64,000 nt of DNA from assembly GCA_016933335.1 (NCBI GenBank), contig JAFGBD010000012.1, positions 23,260-87,259 on the forward strand, in the 5' to 3' direction. The first letter of the stretch is position 1. Each line of letters begins with the position of its first letter. The translations under genes and the position numbers were made by a program. This DNA comes from Bacteroidales bacterium. GTDB lineage: Bacteria > Bacteroidota > Bacteroidia > Bacteroidales > UBA10428. Below the pieces are notes generated by a model. That model was not told the DNA's origin and searched no databases. It saw nothing but the letters and a program-made list of their open reading frames with translations. Below are positions 54,128 to 63,915 of the stretch, in pieces.

Positions 54128-55144
54128 ATGAAGCTGAATGTTATATTGTTCGTGTTCCTTGCCGGTTTTATACCTGTCCATGCTTATGCGCAATTATCAA
54201 AAATAACACCCGGGGAATACATCTCGGAATACAAAGATCTGGCAATCAAAGAAATGGAAAGAACGGGTATTCCGGCAAGCATCACACTGGCACAGGGCAT
54301 TCTGGAATCAGGATGCGGAAACAGCAGGCTCGCCCTTAAAGCAAACAATCATTTCGGTATTAAGTGCCATGACTGGAACGGGAAAAAACTCAGACATGAT
54401 GATGATGCCAGAAAGGAGTGTTTCAGGAAGTATGAATCGGTGGAAGAATCATACCGGGATCATTCGGATTTCCTGGTCAGCAAATCAAGATATGCCTCTT
54501 TGTTCCTTCTTGATCCTGACGATTACAGGCAATGGGCTGTCGGGCTCAGGAAAGCAGGGTATGCAACCAGTCCTACATATGCCGAAGCCCTGATCAGGAT
54601 CATAGAAGAGAATAAGCTTTATCTGCTTGACCAGGGCGTTGAGGTACCGGATCATACCATTCATTATGCCGGTAATCTGAAGCCAGGCCCTGTAAAGAAC
54701 TCCATCCAAAGTAAACGTAAAATTTTTGAGAATAACAGGGTCAAGTATATAATTGCAAAAAAGGGAGATTCATATTTTTCAATAACCGAAGAACTTGATT
54801 TGCTGCCCTGGGTGCTGACAAAATATAATGAAACATCAGGTAACCGGCCTGTCTCAGAAGGCCAGGTTTTGTATATTCAGCCCAAACGTGCAAAGGCAGA
54901 AGCAGGAAAGAAAATACATGTGGTTAAAAGCGGAGAGACCATGTATTCCATATCTCAGAAATATGCTGTCAGGCTTGACAAATTATACCACCGAAACCTG
55001 GTTGAAAAGGGAACTGAACCCCGGGCCGGCACCGAATTATTATTAAGAGGATCTGTTAAAGGAAACAGGATGCCTTATCATATTATTGCAAAGGATGAAT
55101 CAGAAATTGAGGAGGAAATGCATTTTGAGTTTGATCTGGAATAA
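54128..55144 (+). CDS. Secreted glucosaminidase with two LysM domains
   Basis: 338 residues. Signal peptide LNVILFVFLAGFIPVHAYA. The N-terminal domain is a FlgJ-like/Atl-type glucosaminidase: IPASITLAQGILESGCGNSRLALKANNHFGIKCHDW with the catalytic Glu in ILESG, YESVEESYRDHSDFL and WAVGLRKAGYATSPTYAEALIRIIE. Two LysM domains follow (VKYIIAKKGDSYFSITEEL... and KIHVVKSGETMYSISQKYAV...), which bind peptidoglycan. It cuts the glycan backbone of peptidoglycan during growth or separation. ATG 54128 is used because it starts the signal peptide. Confidence 0.93.
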   Translation: MKLNVILFVFLAGFIPVHAYAQLSKITPGEYISEYKDLAIKEMERTGIPASITLAQGILESGCGNSRLALKANNHFGIKCHDWNGKKLRHDDDARKECFRKYESVEESYRDHSDFLVSKSRYASLFLLDPDDYRQWAVGLRKAGYATSPTYAEALIRIIEENKLYLLDQGVEVPDHTIHYAGNLKPGPVKNSIQSKRKIFENNRVKYIIAKKGDSYFSITEELDLLPWVLTKYNETSGNRPVSEGQVLYIQPKRAKAEAGKKIHVVKSGETMYSISQKYAVRLDKLYHRNLVEKGTEPRAGTELLLRGSVKGNRMPYHIIAKDESEIEEEMHFEFDLE

Positions 55145-55149
55145 GTATT

Positions 55150-56115
55150 TTAAATTGCCCTGTATTTTTCAGTTTCAGCAAATCCCCTGAGAAATTCGAT
55201 GATACCCAGCTGTCTTTTGCCTGCCAGCTGTAAGTTCAGCACATCGATATACCCCCCTGCGGAAGCGATCCTCAGGATTTTCTTTCCGTCGGTTTCAATA
55301 GACCCGAAAGCAACGGAGTGCCTGAGAACAACCTTCTCGGCTTTAAAAATCTTTATCTGATATTTGTTTTCTGCCGAGACAAATTCTGTCCATCCTGCCG
55401 GGTAAGGACTTAAACCGCGAATGAAGTTATAAATATTATCCACAGAATCGCTCCAGTTAATACGGCAATTCTCCTTGAAGATCTTCGGAGCCTGTCTTAT
55501 CTTTTCACCAGTCAGCAAAGAATCCTGTGGTACGGGCTGAATGCTTCCTTCTGCAATGGAATTCACGGTTTTAACAACAAGATTTGCTCCGATGGTCATT
55601 AATCTGTCATGAAGTTCACCGGCGGTTTCACTGCTTCCGATATCCACTTTTTCCTGAAAAAGTATGCTGCCGGTATCTATTTGATGATTGATAAAAAAAG
55701 TTGTTACGCCTGTTTGTTTTTCACCGTTGATAATGGCCCAGTTAATGGGAGCCGCACCCCTGTACTGAGGCAGCAGAGAGGCATGCAGGTTGATTGTTCC
55801 TGATTCCGGCAAAGACCATACAACTTCGGGTAACATCCTGAAAGCAACCACCACATTCAGATCAGGCTTCAATGCTTTCAGTTCGCTTAAAAACCCGGGA
55901 TCTTTTAAGTTATACGGCTGCAAAAGCCTCAGATGATACCTTTCAGCAAATTGTTTCACAGGAGAAGACTGCATTTTTTTCCCCCGCCCGGATGGCTTAT
56001 CCGGGGCAGTGATAACACCGACAATATTTTTCCCCGCATCCAGCAACGCTTTCAGAGATTCAACGGCAAATCCCGGCGTACCCATAAATACGATCTTTAG
56101 GTTTTTGTCCTGCAT
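55150..56115 (-). CDS. fmt: Methionyl-tRNA formyltransferase
   Basis: 321 residues. IVFMGTPGFAVESLKALLDAG at the start, ITAPDKPSGRGKKMQSSPVKQFA, the formyl-transfer site NLHASLLPQYRGAAPINWAIINGEKQTGVTTFFI (His, Asn and Asp network), and the C-terminal OB-like domain RGLSPYPAGWTEF. It formylates the initiator Met-tRNA. Start of the minus-strand pair with ribBA, 5 bp away; its convergent neighbour ends 5 bp from its stop. Confidence 0.96.
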   Translation of the reverse strand: MQDKNLKIVFMGTPGFAVESLKALLDAGKNIVGVITAPDKPSGRGKKMQSSPVKQFAERYHLRLLQPYNLKDPGFLSELKALKPDLNVVVAFRMLPEVVWSLPESGTINLHASLLPQYRGAAPINWAIINGEKQTGVTTFFINHQIDTGSILFQEKVDIGSSETAGELHDRLMTIGANLVVKTVNSIAEGSIQPVPQDSLLTGEKIRQAPKIFKENCRINWSDSVDNIYNFIRGLSPYPAGWTEFVSAENKYQIKIFKAEKVVLRHSVAFGSIETDGKKILRIASAGGYIDVLNLQLAGKRQLGIIEFLRGFAETEKYRAI

Positions 56116-56120
56116 CTCAG

Positions 56121-57383
56121 TCAGTCATTATCAGTCCTGAAATCTTCGTCGTCCAGCAAATCCAGAAGATGCCCCATCTTATTCTTCTTTGTTTTAAGAT
56201 AAAACATGTTGTGTTCATTGGGCGGGATTTCCAGCGCAACATTTTCAATAATCTCAAGACCATATCCTTCAAGTCCGGCCCTTTTCTTTGGATTATTGGT
56301 AATCAGCCTTATCTTTCCCAGGCCAAGTTCTCTGAGGATGCTTGCTCCCACTCCATAATCCCTTTCATCCTCCCTGAACCCAAGGTCAAGATTTGCCTCA
56401 ACAGTATCCCTGCCCTGCTCCTGAAGCTTATAAGCTTTTATCTTGTTGAATAAACCAATACCTCTTCCTTCCTGATTCAGATATACAATCACACCTTTGC
56501 CGGCCAACTCGATAAGCCGCATTGCTTCATGGAGCTGAGGGCCACAATCACACCTGTACGAGCCAAAAATATCTCCTGTTACGCAAGAAGAATGAACCCT
56601 TACAAGTACCGGCTCATCCTTCTCCCATGTGCCCTTAATAAGGGCTATATGTTCATGCCCGTTGGATTTCTGAAGAAAGGGAATAAGGTTGAATGTGCCG
56701 TATTTTGTAGGTAATTTAACTCTTACACCTTTCAGCACAATTGATTCCAGGTTCAGCTTATATGCAATGAGGTTCTTTATAGAGATGATCTTAAGATCAA
56801 ACTTTTCGGCTATTTTAACCAGCTCAGGTAATCTGGCCATTGTGCCGTCTTCATTCATTATCTCTATGAGTACTCCTCCGGGTTTTAATCCTGCCAGTTT
56901 GGCTAGGTCTACAGCCGCTTCAGTATGGCCTGCTCTCCTGAGAACACCTTTGCTTCTTGCTTTCAGTGGAAAAACATGACCCGGCCGGCCAAGATCTTCA
57001 GGTTGAGTGGCAGGATCAACAAGCGCTTTGATTGTTTTTGATCTGTCGCCTGCCGATATGCCTGTTGTGCATCCGTGACCAAGCAAATCAACAGAAACAG
57101 TAAAAGATGTATCATGAAATGAGGTATTGATACCGACCATCAGGTGCAGGTCCAGCTCATTGCATCTTTCTTCAGGTAAAGGAACACAGATCAAACCCCG
57201 TCCGTGTGTTGCCATAAAATTAACTATTTCAGGAGTTATCAGTTCAGCAGCACAAATAAAATCACCTTCATTCTCCCGGTCTTCATCATCTACTACAATA
57301 ACCACCTTGCCCGCTCTTATATCAGCAACAGCATCATCAATGGTATCCAGTATGAATGTATCTGTATTCCGGGTATATGCCAT
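56121..57383 (-). CDS. ribBA: Bifunctional 3,4-dihydroxy-2-butanone-4-phosphate synthase / GTP cyclohydrolase II
   Basis: 420 residues from the ATG at 57383, which has AAGGA just upstream; the frame runs on to an ATG at 57434 but homology does not. The first half is Rib[47 protein letters not shown] and [18 protein letters not shown]. The second is Rib[28 protein letters not shown] with the three zinc-binding Cys, and [18 protein letters not shown]. Together they start both branches of riboflavin synthesis. No FMN riboswitch was recognised upstream. Confidence 0.96.
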   Translation of the reverse strand: MAYTRNTDTFILDTIDDAVADIRAGKVVIVVDDEDRENEGDFICAAELITPEIVNFMATHGRGLICVPLPEERCNELDLHLMVGINTSFHDTSFTVSVDLLGHGCTTGISAGDRSKTIKALVDPATQPEDLGRPGHVFPLKARSKGVLRRAGHTEAAVDLAKLAGLKPGGVLIEIMNEDGTMARLPELVKIAEKFDLKIISIKNLIAYKLNLESIVLKGVRVKLPTKYGTFNLIPFLQKSNGHEHIALIKGTWEKDEPVLVRVHSSCVTGDIFGSYRCDCGPQLHEAMRLIELAGKGVIVYLNQEGRGIGLFNKIKAYKLQEQGRDTVEANLDLGFREDERDYGVGASILRELGLGKIRLITNNPKKRAGLEGYGLEIIENVALEIPPNEHNMFYLKTKKNKMGHLLDLLDDEDFRTDND

Positions 57384-57519
57384 GTCCTTATCTATAAATG
57401 CCAAATAATCGTAAAAGTAGAAAACTGTTTGCAAAAATCACCAATGATTTGATATTTTCAAATGACATATGTTGGATTAACGGTTAAAATATTGCCGCTT
57501 CTGGTCTGTACTCCATGAA

Positions 57520-58695
57520 TTATCCTCTTCTGGCCTTTTCCCAGATTGCGGTCTGCTTACGGGTGAAAAACCTGATCATGCCCAGAATGATGGAATAATT
57601 CATAACGATAAGATAATAGGGAATAAACAGTAACTTCAGACGGGTCTTATGCTCTTTTAGGACTGCTCCAAGGATTGCGGCAGCATAAAAGACTATCTGG
57701 ATGATAAAGGCAATAATATAAAAGTCTTTTGGGTTGGTTTGTAAACTGATAATCAGCAGGTTTGTTATAAATACCATGATAAATGCGAGCGGAACCAGTG
57801 CCCATCTCAATACCTTGTGCGAAAAAAACTGAAATGACAGCAGGCCATACCTGAAGATGTTTAACAGCTCTGGTATGCGCATGAGCGCCTGAAATCCGCC
57901 TGTTGCAATTCTTATCTTTCTTTTCAGCTCCTCACTGATGGATAAGGACGCTCTTTCGCTGGCAAATGCATTGGGGGCATATTTGATCATATTCCCGTCT
58001 TGGGCGATGCGCATGGAAATTATAAAATCATCCAGGATCGTATCTTCTTCAACTTCCCTGTATAGATGGGTACGTATTGCAAACAGCTCGCCAACAGCTC
58101 CCAGGGCAGAACCTATTGATGATTCTATCCTTTTAATAAAGGATTCGTATAACCAGTATATCCCTTCACCTGCACTAACTGCTTCTTCTTTATCATCACT
58201 GTAAATTCTTTTTTCTCCTGCGACACAACCAACTCTTTTATCACTGAATAGTCTTACAATTTCTCTGATGGATTCTTTATTCAGATCAGTATTTGCATCA
58301 GAAAAAATAACGATGGGTGTCCTGACATATTTAATCCCCCTGTTCATGGCATTGATTTTACCAAGCCTTGTCTTCTGGTGCAAAACCTCAACATTCTTAT
58401 ATTGCTTTAACAATTCAGGAGAGCCGTCATCAGAACCATCTGTAACCCATAGAAAATGTATTTTATCGGGAGGATAATCCAGCTGAAAAGAATTTCTGAT
58501 CTTTTGTTCGACGCAGTCAATCTCATTATATGCCGGCACAAATAAGGTAACCTCGGGTTCATAATCTTCCGAATATGCAGGGAACCTGACAACCAATCGC
58601 CTGATACCGGTCAGAAACAGTAAGAGAATTGTATATGCCAGGTATGTATATGCAATTATCAGTAAAAAAATCCAGAATAAGAACCTGAGCGTCAT
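57520..58695 (-). CDS. Membrane glycosyltransferase family 2
   Basis: 391 residues. An N-terminal membrane helix (LRFLFWIFLLIIAYTYLAYTILLLF), a GT-A domain with VTLFVPAYNEIDCVEQKI, FLWVTDGSDDG, the DxD in VIFSDANTDL, CVAGEKRI, and EDTILDDFIISM, then three C-terminal helices (LVPLAFIMVFITNLLIISL, YIIAFIIQIVFYAAAILGA, LLFIPYYLIVMNYSIILG). This resembles processive membrane synthases that lack the QxxRW motif. It overlaps the GT4 gene by 4 bp, making it part of a three-gene envelope operon. Confidence 0.92.
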   Translation of the reverse strand: MTLRFLFWIFLLIIAYTYLAYTILLLFLTGIRRLVVRFPAYSEDYEPEVTLFVPAYNEIDCVEQKIRNSFQLDYPPDKIHFLWVTDGSDDGSPELLKQYKNVEVLHQKTRLGKINAMNRGIKYVRTPIVIFSDANTDLNKESIREIVRLFSDKRVGCVAGEKRIYSDDKEEAVSAGEGIYWLYESFIKRIESSIGSALGAVGELFAIRTHLYREVEEDTILDDFIISMRIAQDGNMIKYAPNAFASERASLSISEELKRKIRIATGGFQALMRIPELLNIFRYGLLSFQFFSHKVLRWALVPLAFIMVFITNLLIISLQTNPKDFYIIAFIIQIVFYAAAILGAVLKEHKTRLKLLFIPYYLIVMNYSIILGMIRFFTRKQTAIWEKARRG

Positions 58696-59903
58696 GATAA
58701 CTTTGACTTGTAAAATTCAAATAATCCGGCAATAATTGTACTATTATCGTATCTTGTCTTTATAAAATTGATGGCATTTTTTGCAATATACAAATAATCA
58801 TCGCGATTTGACAGAAGTTTTATGATACCGGATGCAAAGTCATTTTCGTTGTCAGCGATAACCAATTGTTTACCATTCTCCGGATCAATTCCTTCAGCAC
58901 CCAATGATGTGGTAATAACAACCTTTCCGGCAGCCATGGCTTCAATTATTTTTACCCGCATGCCGCTACCTGAAAATAGTGGTACTACCATTATTGCTTT
59001 GTTCTCCATGAACCTGGAAGCATCATCCACCTCTCCCATAAAGTCTACGTGATGTTCCGAAAAAAACCTTCGAAGCCGCGATGGAGCATTTCTTCCTGCC
59101 ACAAAAAAATGAACCTCCGGATGCATTACTAAGATCTTCTCCCAGACATTTCTGATAAACCAGAATAATCCCTCCTGATTTGGCAGCCAGTCTAATGAAC
59201 CGATATAAAAAATATCCTTTGTTTCTTTCCGGAATTCTGTATTTGCAGGCATATTGAAATCAAATCCGAACGGACACACATAGGTGAACCTGTTGTTCCC
59301 CATCTCATTAAATTTCATGGCGTCGCGGCTTGTGATAGGAACCATTAAATCATATTCGTTCATATACCCGGACTCAAATTTTTCAAGACGTCTGGCCAGT
59401 ATTCCTGAATAGTATCTTTTTACGATGCCCGACTGGTTTCGTGAATTTCTTTGCCATATCTCATGCTCAATATTATGGGCGCGAAATGCAATCCTTGCCT
59501 TTGAATATTTTCTTATAGTATCTGCATAAGGCATCAGGTAAAGCCCCTCAAACTGAATCAGATCATATTTACCCTTAATCAGCATCTCCTGTAACCTGAT
59601 CCTGAATTTTTTTGTGATGAACCTGACAGCATTATATGGTAAACCTGAAAACAGGAGGTTACTGACCATCCTGATAAAACTGATATCTGTATTTGTGTCA
59701 ACAAACTCGGCCAGCCCTATACCCATATCAATTAAATACTTCTTTACAGTGCTTTCCTTAACCTTGTGCTTACTGGTATTCATTGCAAGCAGATCGATAT
59801 GTGCACCTGCATCAATAAGACCTTTAGCCATATGATGGGTGGCCATAACACCTCCGTCTTTGAGCGGATAAGGGATCTTATTGCTCACCATCAGAATTTT
59901 CAT
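58692..59903 (-). CDS. Family 4 glycosyltransferase
   Basis: 403 residues, GT-B fold without membrane segments. ILMVSNKIPYPLKDGGVMATHHMAKGLIDAGAHIDLLAMN at the N-terminus, DIFYIGSLDWLPNQEGLFWFIRNVWEKI, and VVPLFSGSGMRVKIIEAMAAGKVVITTSLGAEGID in the C-terminal domain, where GMRVKIIEAMA is the retaining-type sugar-nucleotide motif with the ExxxxxxxE Glu. Substrates unknown. Start overlaps the permease stop (59900-59903). Confidence 0.93.
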   Translation of the reverse strand: MKILMVSNKIPYPLKDGGVMATHHMAKGLIDAGAHIDLLAMNTSKHKVKESTVKKYLIDMGIGLAEFVDTNTDISFIRMVSNLLFSGLPYNAVRFITKKFRIRLQEMLIKGKYDLIQFEGLYLMPYADTIRKYSKARIAFRAHNIEHEIWQRNSRNQSGIVKRYYSGILARRLEKFESGYMNEYDLMVPITSRDAMKFNEMGNNRFTYVCPFGFDFNMPANTEFRKETKDIFYIGSLDWLPNQEGLFWFIRNVWEKILVMHPEVHFFVAGRNAPSRLRRFFSEHHVDFMGEVDDASRFMENKAIMVVPLFSGSGMRVKIIEAMAAGKVVITTSLGAEGIDPENGKQLVIADNENDFASGIIKLLSNRDDYLYIAKNAINFIKTRYDNSTIIAGLFEFYKSKLS

Positions 59904-61867
59904 AACTGGTATTCAAGTTCAGACAGCAACGTGGGATTATTCAAACCTTTTATTATTGATTGAGATAATTTCTCTATGCTTATCAGTTTCCTTGTAATAC
60001 GTAATTTTCTGAAAACGTTAACAATGATTACTACCACCCCGATCGGGAAAATAATGGCCATTAGTCTTTCTGTTTTCTTTGGAATGAGATTTTCCTGCGC
60101 CTTAAAATGAATATATGGCAACTCTGCAAACTTTGATTTTATGTATGAAATCCTTACCCATTTGCTGTTTATGGTATTTTCAAATATTTCGTTATACAAT
60201 ATGCCAAGTTTCCGGAAACTATCCCCTGTTGGTATATCGAGTGAGGGGTATCTCTTTAGCAGATTCTTTAATTTAATGTTCTGCAGAATTTCAATTCTGC
60301 TTTTATTACAGAAATTGATCAGTTTACCAAATGACCCGATAAGGCTTTCCTTTTCGATTTCCGAATAGTCAAATTTTCCGGCGAGATGAACTTTCTTATC
60401 TAGCATGGTGGTTTTTTCAATACCGAACAGCTTTGCCAGAAATTTTAAATAAATATCGATGTTAAAAATAACAGAATCTGTTGCAGCCTTATAAGTGAGA
60501 AATATACCGATAACCAGCAATATTAAAGAAGACATCCACATACCCTGAAAACTTGTTACAATGCTTTCACGAACAACCTTTTCTCCTATGAGGGTAATGA
60601 TATAGTAAAAAATGAAAAGCAGCACTGACACTACCGTTGGCATGCCCAGCCCCCCTTTTCTTATGATTGCACCCAGGGGTGCACCAATGAAAAGGAAAAT
60701 AAGGCATGCAATGGATAGTGTAAACTTACGATGCCATTCTATCTCATGTCTCCTTAATTGTTTCCTTTTATATTTCAGATTTTCGCATGATGATTCAACG
60801 TAACTTTTGGTTGATCTTGTAAGACTCAAAATATTGTGAATAATACTCTGCTTATCCTTTAGAGAGAATGAATCATAAAGGCTGTCGATATTGACAACTT
60901 TTGGGTTTTTCATTATTTGATCAGCGCTTTCACCGGAATGGGCCAGATGAGGTTTTCCGGTGTTCCTAACCTTAAAGAGGTTGTATATCATCAGTGTTTT
61001 AATAAACTGATTTTCTCTTGTCTGCAGATCTGATCTGAGTGAGTCTTCAACTTTCGAGAGCTGCTTCAGGCTCATCATCTGATAATCATTTTTGAAAAGG
61101 TTCTCATCAGATCTTTGCAGACCAAAACCGGTGAGTTCAATGACAATTCTTTGTTCTTTGAACTTATCCATACGGTGGGGATAAGTTTTTGGAAACTTTC
61201 TCCTGTCCTCTTCCTGCTCATTATAGCTGTATCCGTTCCACAGGTTAATTATCAGGTTACTCTCATCTGCAGTCATTTTCATATAACCTGAATCAGCAAC
61301 TATAACACTGATATTCCCTTTTTTCTCGGAATGATCATATATTTTTAAGTCATATAAGATATTGGTCTGGGGATTCTTTTTATTTATCCGGATACTGTAA
61401 CCTTCCACACCATTATAGAATTCACCCTCCCGAATCTGGAGTTCAGGTCTTTGTTGCCTGACATCCCATAACAATGCCCTCATTTTAAGGTTAGTGACAG
61501 GTAACACATTGGTAGAAAAGAAAAACGCCCCGATACTAATAAGAACAACAAAGATCATGAGCGGTAACATAATCCGTTGCAGCGAGATCCCGGAAGATTT
61601 CATGGCAGTAAGCTCATAAAACTCTCCCATACTTCCAAAAGCCATTAATGATGACATCAGAATCGACAGAGGCAAGGCAAGTGCCACCAGACTGGCGGAA
61701 GTATAAACAAGCAATTCGGCTATGATTTTCAGCTCCAGACCCTTCCCGACCAGTTCATCAATATATCTCCAGAGGAACTGCATCAGAAGAACAAACATAA
61801 CGATAAAGAAAGTCAGGACAAAAGGGCCTATAAAGTTCTTAATAATAAGCAAATGCAGTTTCTTCAC
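59900..61867 (-). CDS. LptF/LptG-type permease (YjgP/YjgQ family)
   Basis: 655 residues. Six membrane segments in the family arrangement: three N-terminal (FIGPFVLTFFIVMFVLLMQFLW, LLVYTSASLVALALPLSILMSSL, IMLPLMIFVVLISIGAFFF), a large periplasmic jelly-roll region, then FTLSIACLIFLFIGAPLGAIIRKGGLGMPTVVSVLLFIFYYI and SLILLVIGIFL. LptF/G pair with LptB to extract LPS from the inner membrane. At 655 it is far longer than the 360-residue E. coli proteins because of the longer periplasmic region and a 130-residue C-terminal extension. Two glycosyltransferase genes follow with 4-bp overlaps. Confidence 0.9.
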   Translation of the reverse strand: MKKLHLLIIKNFIGPFVLTFFIVMFVLLMQFLWRYIDELVGKGLELKIIAELLVYTSASLVALALPLSILMSSLMAFGSMGEFYELTAMKSSGISLQRIMLPLMIFVVLISIGAFFFSTNVLPVTNLKMRALLWDVRQQRPELQIREGEFYNGVEGYSIRINKKNPQTNILYDLKIYDHSEKKGNISVIVADSGYMKMTADESNLIINLWNGYSYNEQEEDRRKFPKTYPHRMDKFKEQRIVIELTGFGLQRSDENLFKNDYQMMSLKQLSKVEDSLRSDLQTRENQFIKTLMIYNLFKVRNTGKPHLAHSGESADQIMKNPKVVNIDSLYDSFSLKDKQSIIHNILSLTRSTKSYVESSCENLKYKRKQLRRHEIEWHRKFTLSIACLIFLFIGAPLGAIIRKGGLGMPTVVSVLLFIFYYIITLIGEKVVRESIVTSFQGMWMSSLILLVIGIFLTYKAATDSVIFNIDIYLKFLAKLFGIEKTTMLDKKVHLAGKFDYSEIEKESLIGSFGKLINFCNKSRIEILQNIKLKNLLKRYPSLDIPTGDSFRKLGILYNEIFENTINSKWVRISYIKSKFAELPYIHFKAQENLIPKKTERLMAIIFPIGVVVIIVNVFRKLRITRKLISIEKLSQSIIKGLNNPTLLSELEYQL

Positions 61868-62027
61868 CGTTATAATGATTATCCGTAAGTTAAAACGATG
61901 ACAAATTTACAATATTTTATCACTCGTGTCCGATTAAATTAATATGGTGTTTTTTGAGATCCTGGATATATTTGATTTGTAGAGTTTTTTAGGTGCGCGA
62001 CGATTCGAATTGAAAATTCCGGCAGGT

Positions 62028-62405
62028 TTATAATCCTAATACATGCTTCAATTCAGCTATCTGTGTATTCCACAATTCTATTGTATCAGCTTTTTCATCT
62101 TCTTCAGCAAAATCAGTAATTACCAGCGCAACATCATTGGTGAGCTCATCCATTGTTATCCTGAATTCGAAATAGGTATTGGGATCAGTCTCTTCGACCC
62201 AGTGAAAGCGTATATATCTGTTCTCTTTTTTTTGAACTACCTCAGCAATATTTTCTACTCCATCCCAGATGAAACTGAATATTTTGCCCTTCACATACAC
62301 ATCATCAGCAAACCATTCTGCCAGTCCCCCGGGTGTACTGAGCCGTGGAAAAAGCACTTTTGGGGAAGCATTAATGGTGTATTCCAGTAATATCCTTTTT
62401 TTCAT
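62028..62405 (-). CDS. START-like (SRPBCC) domain protein
   Basis: 125 residues from the ATG at 62405. RILLEYTINASPKVLFPRLSTPGGLAEWFADDVYVKGKIFSFIWDGVENIAEVV, then RFHWVEETDPNTYFEFRI and LVITDFAEEDE, matches the Bacteroidetes START-like family, a small ligand-binding fold related to AHSA1. Function unknown. A 64-aa upstream extension of the frame has no homology signal. It stands alone between the permease operon and the tRNA. Confidence 0.85.
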   Translation of the reverse strand: MKKRILLEYTINASPKVLFPRLSTPGGLAEWFADDVYVKGKIFSFIWDGVENIAEVVQKKENRYIRFHWVEETDPNTYFEFRITMDELTNDVALVITDFAEEDEKADTIELWNTQIAELKHVLGL

Positions 62406-62570
62406 CCGGCAGGGATTATGAATATAATCTATGCATTGCAATATATAAAAAAATGCATTATAAAAAAATTTATTGAAAAATTTACTGCTAATGTAATAAA
62501 CATGGTATTTTTGGTATGAATGACCAGCTTTTATCAGCTATGGTCAGCCCCGTTGATCCAAAAACACATT

Positions 62571-62601
62571 TTTGAGTTTAAGAAATAAAGTTATAACTTT
62601 G
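62571..62601 (+). promoter_or_regulatory. Promoter of the tRNA-Met gene
   Basis: TTTG (62571-62574), 19 bases, TAACTTTG (62594-62601), the same perfect promoter as that of the SRP RNA. Confidence 0.85.
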
Positions 62602-62628
62602 CAGCCTTGAAAATCTCTCGCCTCTGAT

Positions 62629-62702
62629 GGCGAGATAGCTCAGATGGTTAGAGCGCATGATTCATAATCATGAGGTCCCGGGTTCAATTCCCGGTCTCGC
62701 TA
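62629..62702 (+). tRNA. tRNA-Met (anticodon CAU, elongator or Ile2 type)
   Basis: Full cloverleaf, 74 nt: acceptor GGCGAGA/TCTCGCT (one G-U), D stem GCTC/GAGC, anticodon stem CATGA/TCATG with CAT at 62663-62665, T stem CCGGG/CCCGG with TTCAATT loop. The anticodon stem lacks the three G-C pairs of initiators, so it is elongator Met or the Ile2 tRNA whose C34 becomes lysidine. CCA is not encoded. Confidence 0.95.
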
Positions 62703-62703
62703 C

Positions 62704-62835
62704 AAACAAGTTTAGAGCGTCCCGGTTAATAATCGGGAAGGTCCCGGGTTCAATTCCCGGTTTCGCTACAAACAAGTTTAGAGCGTCCCGGTTAATAATC
62801 GGGAAGGTCCCGGGTTCAATTCCCGGTCTCGCTAC
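62704..62835 (+). repeat. Two tandem 66-bp 5'-truncated tRNA copies (possible att scars)
   Basis: 62704-62769 and 62770-62835 differ at one base. Each begins AAACAAGTT, then resumes tRNA-like sequence at TAGAGC (3' half of the D stem). It has an anticodon stem-loop with six paired bases and the loop TTAATAA in place of TTCATAA, and then an intact T arm and 3' acceptor half nearly identical to the real tRNA. The 5' acceptor half and most of the D arm are missing, so these cannot form functional tRNAs. Confidence 0.85.
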
Positions 62836-62846
62836 TTCTTCTAATA

Positions 62847-62880
62847 AAAGATTGATGTGCCATCAATCTTTTTCTTTTTT
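62847..62880 (+). terminator. Rho-independent terminator after the tRNA region
   Basis: AAAGATTGATG (62847-62857) pairs with CATCAATCTTT (62861-62871) and is followed by TTCTTTTTT. Confidence 0.85.
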
Positions 62881-63113
62881 AAATTTGCACACAATTATTA
62901 AATACTTTATGCTAATTCCAAATAATATTCTAAGAAAAATAAATATATCGTAACATTATGTATATTAAAATTTTAACCTTCTGATGCATTGTCTTGGAAA
63001 AGTGAAAAATCTTAATAACTCTATTATAGCCCTTTGTTTCAGTGAAAAAAATGTATTACCCATATTTTGTTTATACTATGATAGCCACAAGCAAAACCAA
63101 AAAACAACATAGA

Positions 63114-63746
63114 ATGAAAAAATTAGGATTACTAATTTCAATTGTAATAATTATTACATCTTGTACAATAAAAAAAGTGATTGTTACACCTGTAAAATCA
63201 AATAGAGGTGATGCAGTTTTTAGTTTAATCATACCAAAAAATAATTATGGTAAAATTGAAGTCATTCATGTATATGCTTGGACTCAAAATAGTCAATTAA
63301 ATGTTAATAGAGTTTTAATTGATTTTGCCTTAAGTAATATTCCAAGATCATCCATAATTGAGAGTGCATTTCTTGATTTATATCATAATCCTACTTCTGT
63401 TTATAGTATAAATGGTGACAGAGGTAGTTACGGAGAAGATAGCATTCTAATTCAGAGAGTAATTTCAGAATGGAATGAAAATAACGTAAACTGGAATAAT
63501 CAACCAAAAACTACATCTAATAATCAAGTGATTATACCAAAAAATGAGGACAGATATGCCAATTATGAGAATATTGATGTTACCAATTTAATTCAAGATA
63601 TTATTGGAAATAATATTAATGAAAGATATGGAATTATGATACGCCATAAAAATGAACAACCTTGTAATGTTGTCTTCTTTGCATCTAGTAATCATCCAAA
63701 TAAACAATTACATCCGAAATTGAGGATATATTATAGAAAAAGTTGA
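63114..63746 (+). CDS. DNRLRE domain lipoprotein on AT-rich DNA
   Basis: 210 residues from the ATG at 63114. Lipoprotein signal KKLGLLISIVIIITSC. The body has VNRVLIDFALSNIPRSSIIESAFLDLYHN, LIQRVISEWNENNVNWNNQPKT and IDVTNLIQDIIGNNINERYGIMIRHK, which are the three conserved segments of DNRLRE domains, beta-sandwich modules of secreted proteins. Its codon use is strongly A/T-biased compared with all genes to the left, which fits recent acquisition. Position right of the duplicated tRNA ends supports that. Confidence 0.85.
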   Translation: MKKLGLLISIVIIITSCTIKKVIVTPVKSNRGDAVFSLIIPKNNYGKIEVIHVYAWTQNSQLNVNRVLIDFALSNIPRSSIIESAFLDLYHNPTSVYSINGDRGSYGEDSILIQRVISEWNENNVNWNNQPKTTSNNQVIIPKNEDRYANYENIDVTNLIQDIIGNNINERYGIMIRHKNEQPCNVVFFASSNHPNKQLHPKLRIYYRKS

Positions 63747-63915
63747 ATTTTGCCTGTGGCTAACACCGCGTATAAGTAATGGCTGCATTCTGCCCAATAA
63801 TAAGCTTTTTAATCTTAACCAGTATTCGTAGGTCGAGATAATGACTTCGTCCCTATCCCTCCACTACTCATGCGCGTAAACGATGAGTTTGATGTATTAT
63901 TTTATTAATATCAAT
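63747..63915. other. Intergenic, nothing firm
   Basis: Contains the string GCTAACACCGCGTATAAG (63761-63778) right after the stop region, a type of 3' sequence I associate with AT-rich cargo genes in Bacteroidetes, but no partner arm for a hairpin is present. No gene is supported. Confidence 0.3.

Noticed and set aside
57384..57519. FMN riboswitch before ribBA
   Set aside because: The conserved RFN-element boxes are not visible in the short region upstream.
62657..62953. Open frame across the tRNA and its partial copies
   Set aside because: Its repeats are simply translated tRNA 3' ends; no start signal or homology.
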